Below the pieces are notes generated by a model. That model searched no databases and was not told the origin of the DNA. It was given only the letters and a program-made list of their open reading frames with translations. 64,000 nt of DNA from Sphingopyxis solisilvae (GTDB taxonomy: Bacteria; Pseudomonadota; Alphaproteobacteria; Sphingomonadales; Sphingomonadaceae), in NCBI RefSeq assembly GCF_015475875.1, contig NZ_JADKYM010000002.1, positions 62,001 to 126,000 on the forward strand. The letters run 5' to 3'. This document shows positions 9,778-19,177 of the stretch, piece by piece. A program made the translations under genes and the position numbers. Position 1 is the first letter of the stretch. Each line of letters begins with the position of its first letter.

Positions 9778-12168
9778 TCAGAAGCCCATCGTAAAGCGCA
9801 GTGCCGCGCCCCGGTCGTCGGGCAAGGCGGCGATATGGCCGGGATCCTTGCGCCACCAGCTGTTGGCGACCAGGTCGCCGCCGAACAGCGGCACCGCATA
9901 GCTTGTCTCGACCACCAGTTCGCGGCCCGTCGGCGCAAGATTATAGCTGCGGCGACCAAAATCGGTGCGCCCGCTGGCATAGTCGTGCGCTACCGGCAGC
10001 ATCAGGTCGATGCCGCCGCGCGCGACGCGCATCGGCTGGGCAAAGCGGAGCGCAGCGCGGTCGCCGGGACGAAGCAGCGCGGTCCTCGCGACGTCGAGCG
10101 AAAAGGCCGACGACCACAGCGTCCCGCCCGCAACCAGCCCGCCGCGATCGGGAAGCGTCCACATCTGGCGCCAGGCGCCCGACAGATTCCAGCCGTCCGC
10201 AAGCTCGATGCCGATGCTGGCATCACCGACCAGGCTGGTCGCGCCGCCGGAGCCGAAAACCGGGCCGAGGCGCGCGCCGAGCAAGCTGTCCGATTCGCGC
10301 AGCCAGCTGCCTCCGAGCGCGGCGCGCGCCGCACCGAAGCGGCCGTCCCACGCGGCGCCGATCCGTTGGTAGCGGCTGTCGCGACCCGAACGATAGCGCA
10401 GTACCGGATCGTCCTGCCAACGCGCACCCGACACCCAGCCATCCTCCATCAGCAGCGTGACATGATGGCCGCCCGCAACGCGACGGCGCAGCATCGCGGC
10501 GATCCCCGGCTGCGCGGCGAAACCCAGGCCTTCGTGGGCGCCATCGCCAATCAGCATCGCGTGGCCGCTGTCGCCGCGCTCGCCCGCCAGCAAGCCCCCC
10601 GTGCCGCGCCCGGCGGCAAAACCGATCCGCGTTTGCGCGTCGAGGCGCGTCACGACCGATGCGGCCAGCGTCCGCGCGCGCGCCGCATCGTGGAACGACA
10701 GGCCGGCCAGCGCATCGCCGCCGCCCGCCCCCGGCGCCGTCACAAGCGACAGCGCCGTCGCGCGGCTGGCGGCGCTTTGCTGGCGGACCAGCCCGCCGAT
10801 CGCCCCCGACAACTTGAAATCGGGTCGGCGCAGTGCGAGCGACTGGCCGAAATCGACATTGAAGGCGCGGCCGAAGCCGTCGGTGACCAAGCCGGTCACC
10901 GTCCCCGCCCGGCCCGCCCCCGCATCACCCATCGGCCCGCCGAGCATTCCGAGCGCGCTGCCGAGATCGACCGCGGTCGCGGTGCCGGCGAGCGTCGTCG
11001 GGCCCATCGGCTGGAAAGCGCGCGCGATGTCGAGGATGCCGCGACCGAAGACCGCATCCTCGCCCGCCGTCCCGGCGTCGCGCGCCGATTGATAGAGGAG
11101 CTGGACGATCTGTGGGCTCGACAGGTTCGGAAACGCTTGCGCCAGCAACGCGACCGCGCCGGCGACCTGCGGGGCGGCAAAGCTTGTCCCGTTGAGCAGG
11201 AAAACAAAATTGCCCTGCGTTTTGAGCACCCCATTTTCATACGCGCAGCACACGCCTTCGCCCAGCGCCGACAGATAGGATGCCGAATAGGTACCGGCAC
11301 GATTGCTGAAAGGCGAATTGGCGCCGTTCCTGTCGACCGACCCGACGATGATCACCAGCCCGCCCCCCGCATCGCGCATCCCCTGCGCAAAACGCCCCGG
11401 ATTGTTCGGATCGTTGCCGTTCGCAGTCGTGTCGCCCTCGTTGCCCGCCGACAGGATGATGATCACCCCGGCGGCGGTCGCGCGCTGCACGGCGCTGCGC
11501 AATGTCGCGCCCGGCGGATCGTCGCCGCCGAGCGAGATGTTGACGACGCGCGCGCCCGCGGTGACCGCGCGATCGAGCGCGGCGGCGATGGCGCTGCCGG
11601 CGAATTGACAGCCGCTTTCCTCGGTGCCGGGATTCTCCGTCGCGCAACTGCCCGGCCGGTCGGCGCGCAGAACGAGCAGCCCGGCGTTATAGGCGATACC
11701 CATCGTCCCCGCGTCATTCTTTGCGCCCAGCAATACCTGCGCGACATTGGTGCCGTGATTGCCTTCACCGTTGATCCCGCGCGATCCCGCGACGTCAGCG
11801 GAGAAAGGCGAGATGCGCCCGGCAAATTCGGGGCTGTCCTCGTCGATTCCGTCGTCGATAACGCCCGCCAAAATCCCCTGCCCTGTCGCCCCCGCCTGAT
11901 AAGCGGTGATCGCTCCATGGAAATTGACCCCGTCAGATCGCCGCACCTCCGCGGTGTTAAAATTGCCCGTCGGTGGCGGCGTAGGGGGTGGCGTCGGGGT
12001 TGGGGTCGGGGTCGGCGCGGGCGCCGACGGCGGCGCCGGGGTCGGCGAGGGCCGTGCCCCGCCTCCACCGCCGCAACCGGCGAGCAAGCTAGCGGTCAGG
12101 CCCAACAGAAGCGGCAGCGGGCGTTTCGCGATTCGCCGCTTGCTGCCGCGTTGACGCTTGTGGGTCAT
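9778..12168 (-). CDS. Lipidated S8 (subtilisin-like) serine protease autotransporter
   Basis: Predicted outer-membrane subtilase. The start MTHKRQRGSKRR is preceded by GGGGAAGGTG; an 18-codon longer reading is less likely. A lipoprotein signal with lipobox LLAGC puts the lipidated Cys at residue 32, followed by five Gly and a Pro/Thr-rich linker (about 38-67). The catalytic triad is complete: Asp105 in GVIDDGID, His138 in GNHGTNVA and Ser329 in NGTSFAAP, with SAGNEGD as the oxyanion region. The remaining ~400 residues look like a beta-barrel translocator ending in ...RFTMGF. This matches the architecture of NalP and SphB1, which process other surface proteins. Its substrates here are unknown. 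Confidence 0.85.
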   Translation of the reverse strand: MTHKRQRGSKRRIAKRPLPLLLGLTASLLAGCGGGGGARPSPTPAPPSAPAPTPTPTPTPPPTPPPTGNFNTAEVRRSDGVNFHGAITAYQAGATGQGILAGVIDDGIDEDSPEFAGRISPFSADVAGSRGINGEGNHGTNVAQVLLGAKNDAGTMGIAYNAGLLVLRADRPGSCATENPGTEESGCQFAGSAIAAALDRAVTAGARVVNISLGGDDPPGATLRSAVQRATAAGVIIILSAGNEGDTTANGNDPNNPGRFAQGMRDAGGGLVIIVGSVDRNGANSPFSNRAGTYSASYLSALGEGVCCAYENGVLKTQGNFVFLLNGTSFAAPQVAGAVALLAQAFPNLSSPQIVQLLYQSARDAGTAGEDAVFGRGILDIARAFQPMGPTTLAGTATAVDLGSALGMLGGPMGDAGAGRAGTVTGLVTDGFGRAFNVDFGQSLALRRPDFKLSGAIGGLVRQQSAASRATALSLVTAPGAGGGDALAGLSFHDAARARTLAASVVTRLDAQTRIGFAAGRGTGGLLAGERGDSGHAMLIGDGAHEGLGFAAQPGIAAMLRRRVAGGHHVTLLMEDGWVSGARWQDDPVLRYRSGRDSRYQRIGAAWDGRFGAARAALGGSWLRESDSLLGARLGPVFGSGGATSLVGDASIGIELADGWNLSGAWRQMWTLPDRGGLVAGGTLWSSAFSLDVARTALLRPGDRAALRFAQPMRVARGGIDLMLPVAHDYASGRTDFGRRSYNLAPTGRELVVETSYAVPLFGGDLVANSWWRKDPGHIAALPDDRGAALRFTMGF

Positions 12169-12333
12169 CACCTTCCCCTTGTCCCGATTGCTGCCTTGTA
12201 GCGCAGCGACGGTGACGACCATAGCGCTTTGCGGTTAATCGGTAGTTTGGCGGTGCGTCACTTTTCCGCCCGTCGCCGCGGCGGCAAGTCAGCCTTGCCG
12301 CCGCGCACCCCAGCCTTTATGCGGCGCCCCGCC

Positions 12334-13011
12334 ATGTCCGTTTCGCTCGACCATATCGATTGCTGGATCTTCGATCTCGACAACACGCTCTATTCGCCCG
12401 ACGCGCGGCTGTTCGACCTGATCGACGAGCGGATGGGCGCGTTCATCATGCGGTTGCTGGGTTGCGACGCGGCCCAAGCGCGGCGGGTGCAGAAGCAATA
12501 TTTCCACGATCACGGCACGACCATGGCGGGGCTGATGCGCCACCACAGCGTCGATCCCGAGGATTTTCTGGTCGATGTGCATGATATCGCGCTCGACCGC
12601 ATCGCGATCGATGCGCGGTTGCGCGACGCGCTGACCCGGCTTCCCGGTCGCCGGCTGGTCTTCACCAACGCCGACGCCGATTACGCGGCGCGCGTGCTCG
12701 ATGCGCGCGGGATCGCCGACCTGTTCGACGGCATCTGCGACATAAGGATCACGCGCTACACGCCGAAGCCCGAGGCCGCCGCCTATGAGATGATGATCGC
12801 GCATCTGGGCGTCGATCCGGCGAAGAGCGTCTTCGTCGAGGACATGGCGCGCAACCTGACCCCGGCAAAAGCGCTGGGGATGACCACCGTGTGGCTGGAC
12901 AACGGCAGCGAAAGCGGCCATCGCGACCACCTGCCGGATCATGTCGATTTTCATGTGCGCGACCTTGCCGACTGGCTCGACAGCTTGCCTGCACCCTGGG
13001 GGATTTCATGA
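12334..13011 (+). CDS. HAD-family pyrimidine 5'-nucleotidase
   Basis: Haloacid dehalogenase-type phosphatase resembling the SSM1/pyrimidine 5'-nucleotidase group, probably acting on nucleoside monophosphates. HAD motif I is [10 protein letters not shown] (Asp14 and Asp16), motif II lies in [10 protein letters not shown], and motifs III and IV are in [10 protein letters not shown] and [10 protein letters not shown]. The chosen start [10 protein letters not shown] gives 225 residues; an ATG five codons earlier is also possible. Its stop overlaps the dapD start in an ATGA arrangement, so the two are probably co-translated. It runs divergently from the S8 protease gene. Confidence 0.82.
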   Translation: MSVSLDHIDCWIFDLDNTLYSPDARLFDLIDERMGAFIMRLLGCDAAQARRVQKQYFHDHGTTMAGLMRHHSVDPEDFLVDVHDIALDRIAIDARLRDALTRLPGRRLVFTNADADYAARVLDARGIADLFDGICDIRITRYTPKPEAAAYEMMIAHLGVDPAKSVFVEDMARNLTPAKALGMTTVWLDNGSESGHRDHLPDHVDFHVRDLADWLDSLPAPWGIS

Positions 13012-13850
13012 CGACCGACCTGCAAACGACGATCGACGCCGCGTGGGAAGCGCGCGACACGCTTGGCCTGACCACGGCCGGCGCGGTGCGCGACGCGGTC
13101 GAAACCGCGATCGAAGGGCTCGATGACGGCAGCCTGCGCGTAGCACAGCGCGATGCGGACGGGACATGGCAGGTCAACCAGTGGCTGAAAAAGGCGGTGC
13201 TGCTGTCGTTCCGGCTCAACGACATGGAATTGATCGACGGCGGTCCCGGCGGCGCGACCTGGTGGGACAAGGTGCCTTCGAAATTCGTTGGCTGGGGCGA
13301 AAACCGATTTCGCGATGCGGGTTTCCGTGCCGTGCCCGGATCGATCGTCCGCCGCGGCGCTTTCATCAGCAAGGGCGCTGTCCTGATGCCGAGCTTCGTC
13401 AACATCGGCGCTTATGTCGGCGAAGGGTCGATGGTCGACGCCTGGGCCACCGTCGGCAGCTGCGCGCAGATCGGCGCCAACGTCCATCTGTCGGGCGGCG
13501 CCGGGATCGGCGGGGTGCTCGAGCCGCTGCAGGCGGGCCCGGTGGTGATCGAGGACGGCGCGTTCATCGGCGCGCGTGCCGAAGTTGCCGAGGGCGTGAT
13601 CGTGCGCGAGGGCGCGGTGCTGTCGATGGGTGTGTACCTCGGCGCATCGACCAAGATCATCGACCGCGCGACGGGCGAGGTGTTCATGGGCGAAGTCCCC
13701 GCCTATGCGGTCGTCGTCCCGGGATCGCTGCCGGGCAAGCCGCTGCCCGACGGGTCGCCCGGCCCGTCGCTGTACTGCGCGGTGATCGTCAAGCGCGTCG
13801 ATGCGAAGACGCGCGCCAAGACCGGGATCAACGAGCTGCTGCGCGATTGA
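13008..13850 (+). CDS. dapD: Tetrahydrodipicolinate N-succinyltransferase
   Basis: Catalyses succinylation of 2,3,4,5-tetrahydropyridine-2,6-dicarboxylate in the succinylase branch of lysine and diaminopimelate synthesis. The 280-residue protein has the N-terminal helical domain ([16 protein letters not shown]) and a central left-handed beta-helix of hexapeptide repeats (about residues 110-230: [20 protein letters not shown] and following). The C-terminal [17 protein letters not shown] is typical. The ATG overlaps the stop of the HAD nucleotidase by four bases, which fixes the start. Length matches the family. Confidence 0.96.
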   Translation: MTTDLQTTIDAAWEARDTLGLTTAGAVRDAVETAIEGLDDGSLRVAQRDADGTWQVNQWLKKAVLLSFRLNDMELIDGGPGGATWWDKVPSKFVGWGENRFRDAGFRAVPGSIVRRGAFISKGAVLMPSFVNIGAYVGEGSMVDAWATVGSCAQIGANVHLSGGAGIGGVLEPLQAGPVVIEDGAFIGARAEVAEGVIVREGAVLSMGVYLGASTKIIDRATGEVFMGEVPAYAVVVPGSLPGKPLPDGSPGPSLYCAVIVKRVDAKTRAKTGINELLRD

Positions 13851-13981
13851 TCGCGGGTCGGCGTGTCTGCTGATCGATCCTCGTACGCCGTTGGTGGATA
13901 TTGTGACATAGTTCCGCGGCAGCGTCCCTTATGAAGGCGACAGCGCAATTTTGTTTTACTGCGCCAGTGCGGGGGGGGGTT

Positions 13982-16066
13982 ATGCGGGCGATTGCCTGGA
14001 AACTGTCGGTCGGGATCGCGGCTGTCTGGGCCAGCGCACCGGCGCTGGCGAATGAAGAACCGATTGCGGCAGATTCCGCCGCACCGGCGACCGGTGGCCA
14101 GCGCTATACGCCCGCCGATTTTACCCGCTTTGCACCGCGGACCGCGCTCGACATGGTCGAGAAGGTGCCCGGGTTTGTCATCGTAACGGGCACCAACGGC
14201 GGCGATCGCGGGCTGGGGCAGGCGACGCAGAATGTCCTGATCAACGGCGAGCGGATCGCCAACAAATCAACCGATGCGCGCAGCGCGCTGCAGCGGATCG
14301 CCGCACCGCAAGTCGCCTATGTCGATATCGTCGACGGCGCGAGCCTGAACGTGCCGGGCCTGACCGGCCAGGTCGCCAATGTCGTGCTGGTCGCGGGCGC
14401 CGCGGCGGGCGGATTCCGGACCACGATCCGCTGGCAACCCGAATGGCGCCCGCGGCTGGAGAATAACTGGCTGAACGGCGAAATTTCGACCACCGGCAAG
14501 GTGTCGGGCACGCAGGTGACGCTGAGCCTGAAGAACGAAGCGAACCGGCAGGGCCATTGGGGCCCCGAACGACGGTTCGACAGCGACGGCAATCTGTCGT
14601 TCGTCCGCGACGAATTTGCGAGCTATTACGGCGACCGGCCGCGGCTGGCGCTGGCGCTGGCACGCACGACGCCGGGCGGCGACAAGTGGAACGTCAATCT
14701 GGGCGGCCAGCTACAGCAGATCGACCAGCGGGTCCGCGGTACGTCGGTGCAGCCCGGTACGGGGCAGGTGAACGAGGATTTCCGCTTTGCCGAGGACGAA
14801 GTCAATTACGACATCGGCGGCGACTATGAGCTGGGGCTTGGCAAGGGGCGGTTGAAGCTGATCGGCCTGTACCGGTTCGAACACAGCCCCTTTGTCGATA
14901 CTTTCATCGTCGACCGCGCGGTCGGCGGGCGCAGCGGCGAACGGTTCAGGCAGACCGCCGACGAAAGCGAAGCCATCCTGCGCGGCGAATATGGCTGGCG
15001 GAGCGCGGGCGGCACCGACTGGCAGGTCGCGCTGGAAGGCGCGTACAACATCCTCGACGTCGATGCCGAGCTGGCGGTGCTCGATCCCGGCGGCAGCTTT
15101 CGGCCCGTCCTTTTCGGCGGCGAACGGACCAGGGTCGAGGAAAAACGCGGCGAAGCGTCGCTGACCTGGGGCCGGGCGCTCGCGCCCAATCTGACCGCGC
15201 AGATCAATCTGGGCGCCGAATATAGCGAGCTCGGCTCGTCGGGGCCGGGCGGGCTGACGCGCCGTTTCGTGCGGCCGAAAGGCAAGCTCGCATTGGCGTG
15301 GAAGGTCGCGCCGCGCACGACGATCAATTATCAGCTCCAGCGCCGCGTCGACCAGCTCAACTTTTATGATTTTGCGAGCTCGGTCGATGTCGCGAACGGG
15401 CAGGGCAATGACGGCAACGGGTTGCTGGTGCCCCCCATCCTCAACCGGACCGAACTGGAAGTGGTGCAGGACATGGGGGGATGGGGCAATGCGTCGATCG
15501 CCGCCGCCTATGCCTATGCCCAGGATCTGGTCGACCAGATCCCGCTGTCGCCGACCACCGAAGGACGCGGCAATCTGCCGCCCGCGCATCTGTACCGGAT
15601 CAGTTCGAAGGCGACGCTGCTACTCGACCGGCTCGGGTGGAAGGGCGCGCGGATCAACAGCGACCTGACCTGGCGCCGCAATCGGGTGCGCGATCCGCTG
15701 ACCGGCGCGTGGCGGAACCAGAGCCGCGGGCAGGAATATCTGGTCGACGTCAGCCTGCGCCACGATATTCCGGGGTCGCAGCTGGCGTGGAGCGCGGGAT
15801 ATTTCGACGAGCGCTACAGCGCCAATTTGCGGCTGGGCGCGATCGAAGAGGATTACACCGACGGCGCCTTTGTCACCGCCTTTGTCGAGCATAAGGATGT
15901 CGCGGGCTTCACCGTGAAGCTGTCGTACCGCAACCTGGCCGGGATGAAGGACGCGTTCGACCGCACGGTCTTTGTCGCGCGCCGCGACGGTCCGGTCGCA
16001 TTCAGCGAAAGCCGGTTGCGCCGGTTCGGCCAGTACTTCCAGCTAACCGTGACAGGGACAATATAG
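13982..16066 (+). CDS. TonB-dependent receptor plug-domain outer-membrane protein
   Basis: Predicted outer-membrane transporter or receptor of 694 residues. The start MRAIAWKLSV gives a clean signal peptide ending at ASAPALA; a start 17 codons earlier would bury it. The plug domain covers about residues 50-150, with DFTRFAPRTALDMVEKVPGF, GLGQATQNVLINGERIANKS and a VDGASLNVPGLTGQVANVVL segment. The rest is alternating aromatic and polar beta-strand sequence consistent with a 22-strand barrel, ending QYFQLTVTGTI. The ligand cannot be told, and no binding-protein or ABC partner gene is adjacent. Confidence 0.85.
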   Translation: MRAIAWKLSVGIAAVWASAPALANEEPIAADSAAPATGGQRYTPADFTRFAPRTALDMVEKVPGFVIVTGTNGGDRGLGQATQNVLINGERIANKSTDARSALQRIAAPQVAYVDIVDGASLNVPGLTGQVANVVLVAGAAAGGFRTTIRWQPEWRPRLENNWLNGEISTTGKVSGTQVTLSLKNEANRQGHWGPERRFDSDGNLSFVRDEFASYYGDRPRLALALARTTPGGDKWNVNLGGQLQQIDQRVRGTSVQPGTGQVNEDFRFAEDEVNYDIGGDYELGLGKGRLKLIGLYRFEHSPFVDTFIVDRAVGGRSGERFRQTADESEAILRGEYGWRSAGGTDWQVALEGAYNILDVDAELAVLDPGGSFRPVLFGGERTRVEEKRGEASLTWGRALAPNLTAQINLGAEYSELGSSGPGGLTRRFVRPKGKLALAWKVAPRTTINYQLQRRVDQLNFYDFASSVDVANGQGNDGNGLLVPPILNRTELEVVQDMGGWGNASIAAAYAYAQDLVDQIPLSPTTEGRGNLPPAHLYRISSKATLLLDRLGWKGARINSDLTWRRNRVRDPLTGAWRNQSRGQEYLVDVSLRHDIPGSQLAWSAGYFDERYSANLRLGAIEEDYTDGAFVTAFVEHKDVAGFTVKLSYRNLAGMKDAFDRTVFVARRDGPVAFSESRLRRFGQYFQLTVTGTI

Positions 16067-16070
16067 GCAT

Positions 16071-16154
16071 CGTCATTGCGAGCGAAGCGACGCAATCCAG
16101 GGCGGTTTACGCTACCCTGGATTGCCGCGTCGCCTGCGGCTCCTCGCAATGACG
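16071..16154. repeat. Inverted repeat between convergent genes
   Basis: An imperfect palindrome lies between the convergent ends of the TonB receptor gene and gpmA. The outer arms are CGTCATTGCGAG and CTCGCAATGACG, with a second stem of CAATCCAGGG and CCCTGGATTG inside. This is a short dispersed palindrome of a type common in alphaproteobacterial intergenic regions. It may double as a bidirectional transcription barrier, although no T-run is present. Confidence 0.75.
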
Positions 16155-16161
16155 AAATCTG

Positions 16162-16848
16162 TTACCGTTCGCTGAGATAATAACGATCGCCCGGCGTCAG
16201 ATCGTCGGCGAGATCATAGACGATGGGCTGGCCGGTCGGGATTTCGAGGCCGGTGATATCGGCGTCCGAAATGCCCGACAGATGCTTCACCAGCGCGCGC
16301 AGACTGTTGCCGTGCGCCGAGATCAGCACCGTTTTGCCCGCGGCGAGTTCGGGGACGATCGCGCTGCGGTAATAGGGCAGGACGCGCTCGATGGTGTCCT
16401 TCAGGCTTTCGGCCGCGGGAATTTCGATGCCGGCGTAGCGCGGATCGGTCGACAGATCCCATGGCGATCCGGCGTCGAGCGGCGGGGGCGGGATGTCGAA
16501 GCTGCGACGCCAGATCTTCACTTGGTCTTCGCCATGCTTGGCCGCGGTCTCGGCCTTGTCGAGCCCGGTCAGCCCGCCATAATGGCGTTCGTTGAGCCGC
16601 CAGTCCTTGGTGACGGGGAGCCACAACCGCCCCATCGCTTCCAGCGCGAGGTTCAGCGTCTTGATCGCGCGCGTCTGCACCGAGGTGAAACAGCTGTCGG
16701 GGGCGACGCCTTTCGCTTTCATCAGCTCGCCCGCGGCCCAGGCTTCGGCCACGCCCTTTTCGGTGACGTCGACATCCCACCAGCCGGTGAAGCGGTTTTC
16801 GAGGTTCCACTGCGACTGGCCGTGACGGATGAGGATGAGCTGCGGCAT
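16162..16848 (-). CDS. gpmA: 2,3-bisphosphoglycerate-dependent phosphoglycerate mutase
   Basis: Glycolytic and gluconeogenic interconversion of 3- and 2-phosphoglycerate. The 228-residue sequence starts [15 protein letters not shown], with the phosphorylated His at residue 9, and contains [20 protein letters not shown], the signature of the dPGM family. The second catalytic His is in [17 protein letters not shown]. Length and motif order are normal. It is monocistronic and convergent with the TonB receptor gene. Confidence 0.96.
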   Translation of the reverse strand: MPQLILIRHGQSQWNLENRFTGWWDVDVTEKGVAEAWAAGELMKAKGVAPDSCFTSVQTRAIKTLNLALEAMGRLWLPVTKDWRLNERHYGGLTGLDKAETAAKHGEDQVKIWRRSFDIPPPPLDAGSPWDLSTDPRYAGIEIPAAESLKDTIERVLPYYRSAIVPELAAGKTVLISAHGNSLRALVKHLSGISDADITGLEIPTGQPIVYDLADDLTPGDRYYLSER

Positions 16849-16917
16849 GTTTCGTCCTTCGGTTGGAGCGGATTTGCCGCCCCTTAACCCAGCTTTCGGG
16901 CAAAGGCCAACGTCCCC

Positions 16918-16944
16918 CTTGAAATGGTTTCAGGCGCCACCAAA
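16918..16944 (+). promoter_or_regulatory. Candidate sigma-32 (RpoH) promoter for hsp20
   Basis: CTTGAAA (16918-16924) followed about 11 bases later by GCCACCAAAT (16935-16944) resembles the heat-shock promoter pattern CTTGAAA plus a C-rich -10 element. It lies about 100 bases before the hsp20 start, leaving room for the structured leader. The -10 match is incomplete, so this is a candidate only. Confidence 0.4.
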
Positions 16945-16954
16945 TCTTGGTCAT

Positions 16955-17039
16955 CCGGCCGCCAAAACGGGGCCGGGTGGCGATCGCGGCGCGGTGCCGC
17001 GGTCCCTTTGCTTCGCTTGTTCAAAGGAAGGAATGACCC
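16955..17039 (+). ncRNA. ROSE-like RNA thermometer in the hsp20 5' leader
   Basis: Three consecutive hairpins precede the hsp20 start codon. The first pairs CCGGCC (16955-16960) with GGCCGG (16971-16976). The second pairs GCGGC (16986-16990) with GCCGC (16996-17000). The third pairs CCTTTG (17005-17010) with CAAAGG (17022-17027), covering part of the AAAGGAAGG ribosome-binding site. A TTGCT stretch at 17008-17012 resembles the U(U/C)GCU element of ROSE thermometers. Multi-hairpin leaders masking the Shine-Dalgarno of small heat-shock genes are typical of ROSE elements in alphaproteobacteria. Confidence 0.6.
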
Positions 17040-17498
17040 ATGCGTAACAGCTTTGACTGGACCCCCTATCGCCGTTCGACCGTTGGTTTCGACCGCCTGT
17101 TCGACTTTCTGGAAACGAGCGGTTCGGGGGCCGAGAACTACCCGCCGTTCGATATCGAAAAGGTCGCCGACGATCATTTCCGGATCACCGTCGCGGTCGC
17201 GGGTTTCAAGAGCGACGAAATCGATATCACGGCGCAGCAGAACATGCTGACGGTCAGCGGCCGCAAGGCGCCGGCGCCGGAAGGCGAAGGACGCCAGCTG
17301 CTGTACAGCGGCATCGCGACGCGCGCGTTCGAGCGCCGCTTTCAGCTGGCCGACTTTGTGCGGGTGAGCGAGGCCGACCTGGCTGACGGCCTGCTGACGA
17401 TCGATCTGGTGCGCGAAGTGCCCGAGGCGATGAAGCCGCACAAGATCGCGATCGGCGGCAGCGCGCAGCCGGTGATCGAAAACAAGAAAGCGGCCTGA
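17040..17498 (+). CDS. Small heat-shock protein, Hsp20/IbpA family
   Basis: ATP-independent holdase that binds unfolding proteins during heat stress. The 152-residue sequence starts MRNSFDWTPYRRSTVGFDRL, resembling IbpA, with the alpha-crystallin domain at about residues 36-135 (PPFDIEKVADDHFRITVAVA through LADGLLTIDLVREVP). The AAGGAAGG ribosome-binding site lies within a predicted hairpin. A heat-shock-like promoter lies upstream and a strong terminator 37 bases downstream, so the gene is a single transcription unit. Confidence 0.93.
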   Translation: MRNSFDWTPYRRSTVGFDRLFDFLETSGSGAENYPPFDIEKVADDHFRITVAVAGFKSDEIDITAQQNMLTVSGRKAPAPEGEGRQLLYSGIATRAFERRFQLADFVRVSEADLADGLLTIDLVREVPEAMKPHKIAIGGSAQPVIENKKAA

Positions 17499-17534
17499 GC
17501 GTCGCCCTGACCCGGATTGAAGACGGGTTTGCGC

Positions 17535-17566
17535 GGGGTCCGAAGTCCCTTTCGGACCCCGTTTTT
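17535..17566 (+). terminator. Intrinsic terminator of hsp20
   Basis: A perfect 10-bp stem, GGGGTCCGAA with TTCGGACCCC, and a six-base loop are followed by GTTTTT. It lies between the hsp20 stop and the 3' end of the convergent GNAT gene. The structure is a textbook rho-independent terminator. Confidence 0.9.
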
Positions 17567-17588
17567 GCGCCCGCCCTTTTCTCGGGTG

Positions 17589-18071
17589 TCAGATTTCGCG
17601 CGTCATGAAGCGGCTGAACGGATCGAACTTATAGCAGGCGAAGGGCGGGCAATCGGCGAAGCCATAGCGGCTGTACAGCGCGATCGCCGGTTCGAACGCC
17701 GCGCCCGATCCGGTTTCGAGGCTGAGCCGGCCGACACCGCGGTGCCGCGCTTCGGCAATGATATGGTCGAGCAGGCGCGCAGCAACGCCGCGGCGCAAAA
17801 AGGCGTCGGCGGTGCGCATCGACTTGATCTCGCCATGCGCCGGATCGAGCATCTTGAGCGCTCCGCATCCGGCGAGCCGGTCGCCCTCGTGGATCGACCA
17901 GAAGGTGACATCGGGGGCGTTGAGACCATCGAAGTCGAGGAAATGACAACTGCCCGCCGGTGAATTGGCGAGCATGCCTGCGAAATGCTGTTCGAGCAGC
18001 GCCCGGATCGCGGCGCCCGACAGATCGTCCTTGACGATCCGCCAGCCCCGTTCCCCGGCGCCCGCGGTCAC
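17589..18071 (-). CDS. GNAT-family N-acetyltransferase
   Basis: Predicted acetyl-CoA-dependent acetyltransferase of 160 residues. The acetyl-CoA binding region is in the [20 protein letters not shown] segment (about residues 84-103), a variant of the R/Q-x-x-G-x-G/A loop, followed by the [10 protein letters not shown] strand and [19 protein letters not shown]-terminal motif. The substrate is unknown. Its ATG overlaps the stop of the M14 carboxypeptidase by four bases, so it is the last gene of a tightly coupled three-gene unit. Confidence 0.85.
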   Translation of the reverse strand: MTAGAGERGWRIVKDDLSGAAIRALLEQHFAGMLANSPAGSCHFLDFDGLNAPDVTFWSIHEGDRLAGCGALKMLDPAHGEIKSMRTADAFLRRGVAARLLDHIIAEARHRGVGRLSLETGSGAAFEPAIALYSRYGFADCPPFACYKFDPFSRFMTREI

Positions 18072-19177
18072 AGCATCTGGTCCAGCGTCTGGAGGCAGGC
18101 GTGGGCGAGCAGTTTCGACCGCTCGGGCGACCAGCCGGCGACAGGATCGGGCAGGTCGTCATTGTCCTTGAATGGCATTTCGAGCGTCATCGACACCGCG
18201 CCGAACCGTTCGGCAAGCTGCGTCGTCGACATCGACAGATTGGCTTTTCCGGGCGCCGATTCAGCATAGCCGAGCGCGACCTGGAAATCGGGCGTGTTCA
18301 CCGCCAGCGCCGCCTGGAACGCCTTATATTTGTCCATCTGTTCGGGCTTGAGCGACGGGATGCCTTCAAAACCCGCAAGGAATACCGCCGGAATCGCCTC
18401 GTCGCCGTGGACGTCCATCGCCCAGTCGACGCCCGTCTCGTCCATCGCACCCAGAACGCACAGCACTTCGGGACTGCGTTCGGCGGTCGGATTGTCCCAT
18501 TCGCGGTTCAGGTTCACGCCGGCATAATTGGTGCGCAGATGGCCGCGGCACGATCCGTCGGGATTCATGTTCGGGACGATGTGGAACCGGCATTTCTTCA
18601 ACAGCGATCGCGCGTGCGGATCGGCCGGATCGGTCAGCTTTTCCAGCGCGCCTTCCATCCACCATTCGGCCATGCTTTCGCCGGGATGCTGGCGCGCATA
18701 GAGCCAGACCTGGGTGTGGCCGCTACCCATTTCGAGGCAGTCGATCGGCTGCCCCTCGAGGCTCGTCCCGAGACAGCGATAGGTCACGCCGTCGCACTCG
18801 GCGACGCTGGCGACCAGATCGTGATGGCGCTCCATCGAATAGGGAGCAAAATAGGCGATCCACAGGATCGGGCTTTCGGCGGTGTGCCGGATCGTCAAGG
18901 TTCCTGCTTCATAGCTGGTGTCGAGGCGAAACCAGTTTTCGCGATCGAAACTGCCGCAGGCGGCATAGCCGGGCCAGCCGTCGGGATAGGCGGAGCGGTC
19001 GAGCCCGGTGATCGCCAGCTCGAGCGGGTCGCCGACGGCGCAGGCCACGCGAAAGTGGAACCACTGGAAAAAATCCGATTCGCGGTCCTTGCGAATCGAC
19101 AGGCGGGCCGACGTGCCGTCGATCGCGTCGACGACGATATTGCCGCTGTCGAAGGCGGCGTTGATGGAGATTGTCAT
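18068..19177 (-). CDS. M14-type cytosolic carboxypeptidase
   Basis: Predicted zinc carboxypeptidase with an N-terminal beta-sandwich domain (about residues 1-125), like the cytosolic carboxypeptidase subgroup of M14. Zinc ligands are His164 and Glu167 in RQHPGES and His257 in DVHGDE. The catalytic Glu is at about 333 in [12 protein letters not shown] and NLNREW, also conserved, are present. No signal peptide is visible. At 369 residues the length is typical. Both ends overlap neighbours by four bases (DUF4136 gene upstream, GNAT downstream). The eukaryotic relatives remove C-terminal glutamates; the bacterial substrate is not established. Confidence 0.88.
   Translation of the reverse strand: MTISINAAFDSGNIVVDAIDGTSARLSIRKDRESDFFQWFHFRVACAVGDPLELAITGLDRSAYPDGWPGYAACGSFDRENWFRLDTSYEAGTLTIRHTAESPILWIAYFAPYSMERHHDLVASVAECDGVTYRCLGTSLEGQPIDCLEMGSGHTQVWLYARQHPGESMAEWWMEGALEKLTDPADPHARSLLKKCRFHIVPNMNPDGSCRGHLRTNYAGVNLNREWDNPTAERSPEVLCVLGAMDETGVDWAMDVHGDEAIPAVFLAGFEGIPSLKPEQMDKYKAFQAALAVNTPDFQVALGYAESAPGKANLSMSTTQLAERFGAVSMTLEMPFKDNDDLPDPVAGWSPERSKLLAHACLQTLDQML

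Noticed and set aside
9835..12201. Plus-strand open frame opposite the S8 protease gene (788 codons)
   Set aside because: The protease strand has a signal peptide, lipobox and full catalytic triad, while this antisense frame is Arg/Ala-rich with no recognisable domain.
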